Shown here: positions 12,823 through 21,438 of the stretch, in pieces
Numbering within the stretch: the first letter of the stretch is position 1
Layout of the letters: each line of letters starts with the position of its first letter
NCBI RefSeq assembly: GCF_048544455.1
Contig: NC_133531.1
Coordinates: 64,208,099 to 64,272,098 of the forward strand
Origin: Silene latifolia
Lineage: Eukaryota > Streptophyta > Magnoliopsida > Caryophyllales > Caryophyllaceae
DNA: 64,000 nucleotides
Direction of reading: 5' to 3'
Position numbers and translations under genes: made by a program
Notes under the pieces: model-generated
Databases searched by the model: none
Seen by the model: the letters and a program-made list of their open reading frames with translations, nothing else
Told to the model about the DNA's origin: nothing

Positions 12823-13466
12823 TCAGATAGCGGGTTGGTGCGAGGGCTTAAGTCTTTGATCTTCGGCCGAGGCCGAGGAAGCATTCTCTAAACATGATGT
12901 TCGTGTATGCTTTGTGTCAATCGTGCACCTCTTGACCAGGTGGTTGGATATGTCTAAATTGACTACGAGCGGGTCGTTGTGAGGGGCGATGACCCCTTCG
13001 TAGTCCTTTCTTCCAATAGTCATGTCGGGGGATGCTTGCGCAGAGGGGATCCCCGAGTTGGGCACAAATTTGATGGCACGATATAGCTCGTTTAGGTGTC
13101 GTTTGTGCCCATGAGCGGACCCTCCGTTCTCGTTGCCCCCGATGACAACGTGAATCACTCCTATCCGTTCGAAAACGGACTTTTTATCTGAACGCCGCGT
13201 CGTCTTTTGGCCTTTTGCGACGTACTTGCCGAGGCTTCCTTCCGGATCGGTTCCTCATGGCATTCTTCGGATGGCGACGGTCGTTGGTTAAATGGCCGGT
13301 GTGGCCGTGGTACTCCGCGATCTTGGCTCGTGTCACCGTCACTTTTTGGCTTGGGGGTCTCTCCCACTTCTGGCCCTCGTTTTTGCTCGGGCGAAGACCT
13401 CGGCGGCTGATACGACGAGAGGGGTTTTTTCACTATACCGCCCGGTGGTACGTTCCCGAATTCCAC
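12823..13466 (-). pseudogene. Gag C-terminal/protease N-terminal region of element B (two frames)
   Basis: 13161-13466 encodes a basic, Pro/Ser/Lys-rich segment ending in QKAKRRRG, typical of the gag C-terminus. 12823-13158 encodes IHVVIGG, then RKDYEGVIAPHNDPLVVNLD and a 'KRCTIDTKHTRTSCL' stretch. That stretch is where the catalytic D-T/S-G motif of the protease is expected; here it reads DTKH after what looks like a frame or base change. The two frames abut at about 13160. The protease is probably not functional in this copy. Confidence 0.65.
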
Positions 13467-13749
13467 CCGGCGCCCACCGAGTCTTGCCTCCGGTCGGATC
13501 TGTCCGACCGTGATCTATTATTCTCACGGCGTTTTCCATCGGACCGCGAACCGTTGTTGTCGCGGCGTTCTTCGTCTGTTTGTCCGATGGTGACTCCTCT
13601 TTTTCGAGTGCTCGGCTTGGCCGGGATCTACCCGAGTCTTGTGATAGTCTTCTACCTTGATGGCCTGGTCGGCCGGCTTCCCCGGCGGCGTCCCGGCCTA
13701 AGCCTCCGCTCTTGATGAGCTCGTTTTTAAGGCTCCCTCGGGAGGCCCT

Positions 13750-14737
13750 TCATCGCCGCGAAGGCCGCCACTCGGGATTAATTTCTCGAATCTGCTGGAC
13801 CTTTCCATCAAACCTCTTCACGTAGCTCCGGAGAGACTCGCCCCCTCTGTCGATAGTTAGGAGGTCGGAGGTCTCTACGGCCCTTCTCTTATTGCAGGAG
13901 TACTGGGTTAGGAAAGCGCCCTTCAGGTCGGCGTAGTAGTACACCGAGCCATCGGGAAGCCCTTTGTACCAGCTCTGAGCCATCCCATGCAGAGTTGTTG
14001 GGAAAATTCGGCACGGACCTCGTCGGGGCTGCTCCCATACCGACATGTAAGACTCGAAAGCCTCGGCGTGGTCGGGTGGGTCGCTATCCCCTTGTATGAT
14101 AGGGGTGGCAGTTTTAGCTTGTTTGGCACCGGGACTTCTAGGACGTAGGCGTTGAGGGGTTGCCTGACCACGTGTTGAATGACACGTGGCGATCGGCTCC
14201 TCGCATCCCTATCCTGGCTTCTCCCCTCGTAGCGGGAGGGGCTCCTTCTTTGACTATGACTCCTTCTCCAACTCTGCTGAGTCGGACTCCTCTGGCTCCT
14301 TTGGGGTATGCCTCGTTCGTGTGGCGGGGACGCTGTCCTTCCGCGAGTGCGGGAAGGACTTAGGTCTACCGCGCCCACTTTGGGCTCCCCCGGCGTCTTG
14401 ACTGGGTCAACTTCTCCTAGTGCTCCGTTCAGATTTCTCGGAGTCACGTTTTGGGCCCTGTTATCCTGGACGGTTTCCGCCGCTCTTGTCGGTGTGACAG
14501 TGTGAGCGGGCGTGTTGCTGATTAGGTCCAGGAGCATTTTTAGCTTTTCTACGTCAACCACATGCCCCATGATGGTGACCTGGTTGGTTGGCACCGGCGC
14601 GTCGGGTATTATTGGCATCCCGAACTCCGGTTGGATTACTCCGCCGGTGGAAGGTCGCATGACTCGGAGTTGTTGAAAGCGTCATCTTGGTGGAACGCGG
14701 TTTCGTCGGTCACGACTGCGTCTTGCTGTTTCGACAT
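13750..14737 (-). pseudogene. gag: Ty3/gypsy gag of element B
   Basis: A plausible start is ATG at 14737 (MSKQQDAVV). One frame change near 14664 leads into the 245-codon frame starting at 14660, and another near 14000 leads into 13750-14046. The last part carries the Retrotrans_gag signature: FPTTLHGMAQSWYKGLP, then LKGAFLTQYSCNKRR and LRSYVKRFDGKVQQI. The middle is Ser/Arg-rich (RSRSP repeats). Codons at 14479-14513 (NTPAHTVTPTRAA) match part of the tandem-repeat unit at 10450-12288. Gag packages the genomic RNA; this copy needs at least two frame corrections. Confidence 0.8.
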
Positions 14738-14817
14738 TTTCTCGGCTTTTTGGGTGGGTTTCTATTTTGAGTTTGATTTTTGTTTGGGAATGAATGTGAC
14801 TAGCTTCTAGTGTCTTT

Positions 14818-14833
14818 CCCACAGACGGCGCCA
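14818..14833 (-). other. Primer binding site of element B
   Basis: The minus strand reads TGGCGCCGTCTGTGGG, two bases from the LTR end. TGGCGCCGT-type primer sites, complementary to the 3' end of tRNA-Asp-like tRNAs, are common in Tat/Athila gypsy elements. Confidence 0.8.
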
Positions 14834-14835
14834 AT

Positions 14836-15447
14836 TGTTCCGGGTATAATTTCCGGAGCAGTTATTAGTTACCACCCTTGACTTGTTGAATAATGTCTTG
14901 AGCTGAATCCTTCTTGCTCCTATCGTCCCACTCGGCCTCTCCTGCAACAATGAACGAACTGAGGGCTTGGCTGTGTGCCAAGCGTACTCACTCCGACGCT
15001 CAAGTCAGTAAACTTAAAGGATTAAGGCTTGTGTTACTTGGCTAGATGCGTATTGTAGAGAGATAAGGGAGATATTACCAGATGAATAGTGTATTTAGGT
15101 TATAATTGTGAGATGCTTTCCTCAATGAAGGTTGAGGAGTATTTATAGACTTTCACCTTTTGTCACGTAGTGGCCAAGTGGCCAAGTGGCTAGCAGGTGG
15201 AAAGACTGATCTACCCCTCGGCCGAGGGACCTATGGCAGGCCGGCGGACAATGTTGACTCGCCGCCGAGGGGTCTTGGATATGAGTACGCGGATGTGTGT
15301 CCCGGCTGGCAGGTTGTCACGCCGAGACCCAGGTGGCAGGCCGATGGGATGCATCGGCTAGTCTATCTAAGTCGTTGACTTGCTGTGGATATCTTTGACC
15401 TTGCTCAGTGTGTTGACTTGGTCAGCGGTGCAGAATATGCCCCATCA
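14836..15447 (-). repeat. 5' LTR of element B
   Basis: 612 bp, the partner of 6205-6815. A TATAAATA on the minus strand at 15140-15147 is the likely element promoter. The outer end CCCATCA is followed by the target duplication attac. Confidence 0.92.
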
Positions 15448-15452
15448 ATTAC

Positions 15453-15954
15453 AATTAATAATATAATATACACTCCACTTTTTGAGTAGTATACTACCAT
15501 TATATCATCATATAATGGGTCCCATAATAACTAGTTAGTTAAAATTACAACTTCTTGTAACTTTAAATAACTAATTACCTCTACCTCAAAACTTATATTA
15601 AAACCTCAACTAATTTAGTAATTTAACACTTAATTACTAAATTAAATTTTATTTAATCACATTACAATAAGACGCAAAATTTACACTCTCATAATTAAGG
15701 AATTAATTAATCTGTATCTCATACAATTAATTAATTATCTATTTGGGCCTCATCCTATAGGTGTGACCTAAAGGGATCAACTGACCACCACCGTCACACG
15801 ACAGTAATGTGAAACTCTAGTTAGCCAATCATTACCGATTAGTGACGGTCAGTCGACTGTATAAAGAATCATCCCCACGTATTCTTAGTATGAGATTTAA
15901 TAATGATATTTAAATCATGTGATCGCACTATTGTTGAGGACACATTTCCCAACA
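15453..15954 (-). repeat. 5' LTR of element A, outer part
   Basis: Continuation of the LTR at 5410-6204 on the other side of element B. The end ...cccaaca is the reverse complement of TGTTGGG, matching the TGTTGGAATATGTGTCC start of the E, F and D LTRs. Element C gag resumes at 15955. Confidence 0.8.
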
Positions 15955-16884
15955 GGGTACTCTTCTTAGATAGCTCGAGAAGGTTAACTTCATCAGTCTT
16001 GCTAGTAGAGCCGTAAGAACGACTTGTTGAGCCTTGATATCCACGACCTACCATTTTGGACAAGAGCCCTTTACGGATGTCATCTTCAATCCTTGTTCCT
16101 AGTACGGTGAAGTCTATGAAGGTCTTAATGTTTTGGTACCTCAAATGACTTGCATAGATGGGCTTTAGGTTGTCCACGAATTTCTCCATGAGGGTAGCTT
16201 CATCTGGACGTTCAACAAGTTGAGTACTAGTCTTCCTCCACCTACTTAGGGAGTCGGTGAAACCTTGTTTGTCATTTTGGGTAAGAACCTCTAAAGTGCG
16301 CATGTTGACTTGGATTTCAGCACTATCCGCATATTGCTTGGCAAACTCAATTGCGACATCGTCCCAGGTAGCAATTTTCTTGTGCTCTAGAGAATAGAAC
16401 CATTGTTTTGGGATGGTGTTAAGAGATGAGGGAAAGATTCTTAAGAACATCTCGGGTTTAATGCCTTTGATAGACATGTAATCCTTGAAAGCACGGATAT
16501 GGTTCAAAGGGTTTTCGTGCCCCTTGAATTTAGGGATATCCGTCATGTTGAAGTTGGTTGGCAACTTGGAACTCACGACTTCATATTTGCGATTATTTTC
16601 CCTATAAATGTCATCTCCTTTGAGATACATCAATTGTTCCTCCAAGTATTGGAGTCGTTTCTCAGCTGTAGTCATACCTATGGGAGGGTTTTCGTCCCCG
16701 AAGTTATTCACAAATTCATCAGACACTTCACTTTCTCGAGGAGGTATCCTCGTTTCCACGGCATATATTCGGCCCTCGATTGTGTCAAGGCGATCATACA
16801 CTTGGTCTTAAGTGACTTGGAGACGAGCTAGTGCGGCTAGGATTTGATCATTACCAATCTGGGGTTGGTTGTGGCTCACGTCGC
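15955..16884 (-). pseudogene. gag: Fragment of a Ty3/gypsy gag (element C)
   Basis: The minus-strand frame encodes the Retrotrans_gag core: IPKFKGHENPLNHIRAFKDY, then FPSSLNTIPKQWFYSLEHKK, then IEFAKQYADSAE. The N-terminal side stays open up to the LTR of element E except for one TAA at 16808-16810. The zinc-knuckle end is cut off by element A at 15954. C is therefore older than both neighbours. Its 5' end may be the LTR-like segment ending at 28517, but that link is only an inference. Confidence 0.8.
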
Positions 16885-18144
16885 TGTTGGAATATGTGTC
16901 CTCCGATAATAATGCGATCACGACTGTTGATCATGATGATCACATGTTTAAATCTCATTATAAAGAATACAATTGGGAAGTAATGTTGTTACTGTCAACT
17001 GGTCAACATATATCGGTAATGATTGGCTGACTAGAGTTTGACATTACTGTCGTGCGACGGTGGTGATCAGTTGACCCCCTAGGTCATACCTATAGGGCAA
17101 CACTCTTAATTGATTATTTAATTAATCGTATAATGTTACGAGTTAATTAAATTACTTGAAAATTGACGGATGATTTTGGAAGTAAAATTTATGTATCATA
17201 TTAAAATGTGATTAAATGAGATACGGTCTGAGTAATTGAATCGTATCATTACTCGGATGAAATTATTGTTTACAAAAACAATTAAATTTGAATGAATTAT
17301 TATGAATACGATTTATAAATGGAAAAATATTTTGGTGCAAGTAATTATGAAATTACTAAGTCAATTAATGTATATGACGTGTTTTTATTAATACGTTGAT
17401 TTTTAATATGTTAAAAATACATAACAAATTTATGTTACATATGACATATGATATATTGACAATTGACAAAAATAATATGGATTCCATATTATCCATTGTA
17501 CCGAAAATTAGAGGAGGATTAGGATAATATTGTGTTTGATTAAGTTAATGGAAAACACAATGATTACCTACATTCCTAGCCATGCAACCCTAATGCTCAT
17601 TGTAAAGAACAATCCATGCATGCATTGGCTCCCCTTTATCCCTCCTCCCACCCGGTTTTCCACTAAGAAAGGCAAAGGTTTTTGCCTTATATTTTTCATA
17701 CACACTACATTCATTTTGTGTGGTATTATTCATTCACTTACTCATCCAAAAAATTAATTCTAGAGAGAAAAATAATTCTTCTCTTCTTCTCTCTATAAAA
17801 CCGAAAATATTAAGTGTGTTGTAATATTTTTGGGTCATTTTTCTACTAGATTAATAATATACTAGTTCATGTAATATTAATTAAATTAAGGGTAAGCTTT
17901 GGGTATTAATCCTAAGGAGAGATCCTACACTTGGATCTTGGTTCTTCCATCATAGGAAAGCACAAGAACAAAAGAAAAGGAGATTTCTTTTGTGCCCATA
18001 AAACCGAAATCACCAATGTAAGAACATGATTTCTCCTCTATTTTATCATTTGTTTGCATGCATAAAATCCATATTTAATTTTATGAAAAATTAATTTATA
18101 ACATATATGAGTATGTTTATGTATATAGATCTACATTTCCTTCA
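16885..18144 (+). repeat. 5' LTR of element E
   Basis: 1260 bp, from TGTTGGAATATG to TTCCTTCA. A TATA box (TATAAAA) lies at 17794-17800. Upstream of it a 75-codon frame (17530-17757) is open and is partly shared with the LTRs of F and D. Confidence 0.92.
17794..17800 (+). promoter_or_regulatory. TATA box in the 5' LTR of E
   Basis: TATAAAA after a CT-rich run, at an expected place for the LTR promoter. An identical copy is at 25314-25320 in the 3' LTR. Confidence 0.55.
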
Positions 18145-18146
18145 AT

Positions 18147-18164
18147 CGGTATCAAGAGCCACGG
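18147..18164 (+). other. Variant primer binding site of element E
   Basis: CGGTATCAAGAGCCACGG, two bases after the LTR. It resembles the initiator-Met site TGGTATCAGAGC but starts with C and carries an extra A. The same 18 bases are kept at 25667-25684, 54000-54017 and, reversed, 62939-62956, so the variant is a family trait rather than a random mutation. Confidence 0.7.
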
Positions 18165-20407
18165 TTGTTTGCATGCAAATCGGTTAAAAGTTTTTCCGAG
18201 TTATAAGAATAACATATAAAACTTGTAAAATTTGTGTTATTATGATATATCACGAAATTAATTCATGCATGTTAATATTTCTGGTCCTAAAATGTTTTAG
18301 GATATTTTGGTTAATTTTACGGATTTTTATTGTTCATATTATACAATAATGGCATTTAAATATGATTTTATGAGTAAAAATGTCATTTTTGGTCTAAAAT
18401 TAGCTATACTTCGAATTTTCAGTTGATTTTTGGATATGTTGTTACATATATTATTTTGAGATAACCTGTAAATTTTCATAATTTTTGGACTTGTTATGCT
18501 CGAAAAATGGATTTTTCATTATTAAATTCGGATTTAGGTGAAAAATAGGTTAATATGAGTTAAATTTCGGATCTGGTCATAGAAAATTAATATGTTGTCA
18601 CATGCAATTTTATAAGATGTGTGTAAAATAATTGGCTATAAAGAAGTCTTTTTGCATGATTTATGGATTTTTGAAGAAAAATAGCATAAATAGTGACATT
18701 ATTAGTGAAAAATTAATAAAACATAATCTATGACTTAGAAAAAACGTCTAATGTTGCATTTTATTATCTTTTTCAGATCTAAAATTATAAAGTTAATGAA
18801 AATAATTTTTCCATGTTTTTTATGATTATTTTAGTTAAAACCGATAAACCGCAACATTGTTTTTTCGGAAAAATTTCGAAATTTTTAACCTAAGATTTTG
18901 AACATTATGAGTGTCATGGTATTTTTCCAGAATGTTCATGAGTTTAAATTTCAAATTTTGAATTTATTTGAAATTTTGTGATTTATTTGAAGTTTATAGC
19001 TTATTTTTGTAATTTTTTGGTCCATTTATGAACAATTTTATAAAATATGGGTTAATTATGGTCAAATTATTAGTGAAGACTAAATTTTGAGTCCTAAGAG
19101 GTTAGGGTAATTAACTTATGCATAAATATGAGTTTATGTATTTTTGTGATTATAAAAATGTTGAAATCACGCAAATCCGTAAAAACCGAGTAATATACGA
19201 TATTGGCTAATTAAAGGCGATTTAGCATAAAATTGAGCATGTTCATACATATTATAATGCTGCATTTTTCCTTTATGATTGTCATAATTTTAATTTATGT
19301 AATTTTGAATTATGTAATTTTACTTAGTATGGCCTTAGATTTTAATTGGTATTTCCCGAAATGTATGGGAATATCGATTCGGTTGTAATTTTATTGTGAT
19401 CTCGTATCACCGTTTTGTAATTTAATAGATTTATTTTATTTTAAGTTACAAATGTATAATAGGAAATTATGTAATTTATTATGTAGTTTTATTCATTCCG
19501 GAGTTCCCAAAGACGGATTTCTTCTAGAATGGCGATACATAGAGACGGTGTTACCTCGAGATGCGTGCCACAACCGAAGTTCAAGGAACCAATGGAGTTG
19601 GTTTCCGAATATGTAATAGTTAAATAGTTTTTCTTTTTTAGGAAAGGCCATACTAGGATTTATTTATTTTTATGCTTGCATTTTATTTTATGTCGCATGC
19701 ATCGCTAAATCGCCATAACTAAAACATGCATCCTATTTTATCGAGTTTATCGACCGTGTCAATTAAAATTATCGTAGTTCACCGCTTTAGTTCACTTAAA
19801 ACGTGATAGATAATAAATTGACATGACCTCTCGCTAAAACAATCAATTGAGACATAGCCTTACCAAATAGTAGAAACCATGAAAACCTATTTCGCGAGGG
19901 AGTGCACTCGGCCCTACCGGGGTACAAACCTTGTTACGTAGGGGAAGTGGGTGATGAATGTTAATCCACCGAATTCATGTTGATAAGGGATGAATCGGCC
20001 CTACCGTGCCCAAGTTGATATGGATTTGGATCATGGACACATTTATTCGAAATTTGGATTGAACTCAACAAAAGTTTTTGATAAGGGATGTATCGGCCCT
20101 ACCGTGCCCTTGTCGAATGTGTTTTGGGCTAAAGATAATTGTTAATGTAATATTATCGACCAAGAGTTCTAAAAGTATAATCGATTAAACGTTAATCCAC
20201 CGAGTTATATTGATAAAGGATGAATTGGCTCTACCGTGCCTAAGTCGATATGAATTTGGGTCTTGGAATCATTTATCTAGTTGGGTAGAGGTCACTAGAA
20301 AAATGCCTAAAACTTGTTTAAATCATACATTTTTACGAGTATAATTAAAACGACATTTGTTTTACTCCTTATATTTTGTTTTGTAGACCACTTCTTCTTC
20401 ATAACAA
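18165..20407 (+). other. Long 5' leader of element E
   Basis: About 2.2 kb of AT-rich DNA with no supported ORF, kept in F and D at high similarity. Near 19900-20270 the phrase around 'gggatgtatcggccctaccg' occurs several times as a degenerate repeat. It probably holds packaging signals; that is inference. Confidence 0.6.
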
Positions 20408-21438
20408 ATGGAAACACCAACACCAACTCCTAATGCCACACCTCTCGCTAGTTCATCATGGCTCCGATCCTTTATGGATCGATGTAAACTTGAAAAGAAT
20501 GGGTCAAATTTCTTCGATTGGGATGCCCAACTCAAATTAGCCGCCGAAGGTGACGACAAGCTTCGTTACCTTACCGAGGCCTCTCCACCCGAACCCTCCA
20601 CTAGGTCCACCGCGGCCACTAGGGAAGCATATGAGGCTTACCAAAAGGAGTCCGCCGCAATGAAAAATGTTTTGATATTTGCGATGGAGGCGGACCTCCA
20701 AAGGAGAGCCTTTAAAATGGGCAATGCTAATGAGATTTACTCCAAACTTGTGACCATGTTTTCACAAACTCCGCGGACCGTCCAATATGAGGCGGCCGTG
20801 GCATTCTTTGATCTCGACTTCAAAGAGGGCCAAAAGGTTAGCCCTCATGTGCTCAAACTATTGGAGCTTGTCGAGACCTTGAAAATTCAAAAGGTTGAAA
20901 TCCCCAAAGAACTCATCGTAGATAGGATTCTACACTCCTTGTCCAAAGTCAAGGCATATGTGCAATTCCGGGTGAATTTTAACATGCAAGACAAGGATGT
21001 GTCTCTTGAGGAGTTGCACAAGTTACTTGTGCAAGCCGAGAGGGACATGGGGTTAAATGTGAACCCTCCCAAGGATGTGCTTAACATAAGCACTAAGAGT
21101 AAGGGGAAGTTCAAGAAGAATGGGAGAAAGGGCAAGAAGCTAGCTCCCACTTTCACCAAAGCTAAGTCTTGTGAAGCTAGCACCTCAAAGATCAAGAAGG
21201 GTCCTCTTGATAAATGCCATTATTGTAATGGTATGGGACATTGGAAAAGAAATTGTTCCAAATACCTTGGTGATATTAAGGCTGGAAATATCACTCCAGT
21301 AGGTAAATGACTAACCTTCTTTTATGTTTCTAATTCAACTATGGTATTACGATGCAAAGTTGTGATAATGTATCTCCCTTTTTATTGTAAATAGGGCCTC
21401 CACCAAGCAAAGACAAGGGAAAGGAAAAGCGAGCATGA
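20408..21438 (+). CDS. gag: Copia-type gag of element E, two exons (20408-21302, 21395-21438)
   Basis: Exon 1 is an intact frame of about 298 codons. The N-terminal half is a Copia gag/UBN2-type helical domain (SWLRSFMDRCKLEKNGSNFF). A basic linker (KGKFKKNGRKGKK) precedes a CCHC zinc knuckle (CHYCNGMGHWKRNC, about residues 277-290) that would bind RNA. Read through, the frame ends VGK-stop at 21310. A 92-bp AT-rich stretch starting AG/GTAAAT and ending AATAG looks like an intron (21303-21394). Splicing it adds PPPSKDKGKEKRA before TGA at 21436-21438. The same tail is kept in D and A with almost only synonymous changes. No protease or pol follows. The first ATG is used because the matching N-terminus recurs in D. 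Confidence 0.85.

Larger units (their letters stand above)
6205..15447 (-). mobile_element. Retand-like Ty3/gypsy Tat element B, non-autonomous
   Basis: Two near-identical terminal repeats (6205-6815 and 14836-15447) are flanked by a perfect 5-bp duplication, attac at 6200-6204 and 15448-15452. In the minus-strand sense the order is LTR, PBS, gag, protease, tandem array, antisense ORF, LTR. Reverse transcriptase, RNase H and integrase are absent, so it needs an autonomous partner. The combination of a tandem array and an antisense ORF before the 3' LTR matches the Retand/Tat group described from Silene and relatives (family knowledge). Its base composition is clearly more GC-rich than the surrounding DNA. 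It interrupts the LTR of element A and is therefore younger than A. Confidence 0.9.
1..15954 (-). mobile_element. Gag-only Copia-type LTR element A (5' part; 3' end off-window)
   Basis: Read on the minus strand the order is 5' LTR (right), primer site, long leader, gag, then non-coding DNA that runs off the left edge. No protease, integrase or reverse transcriptase is visible after gag. The gag and the LTR start (TGTTGG on the minus strand) are related to those of elements E, F and D, but A is a more diverged subfamily and uses a canonical initiator-Met primer site. Element B sits inside its 5' LTR. A itself is inserted in the gag of element C, at 15954/15955. I infer a non-autonomous element of the TR-GAG kind. 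Confidence 0.8.
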
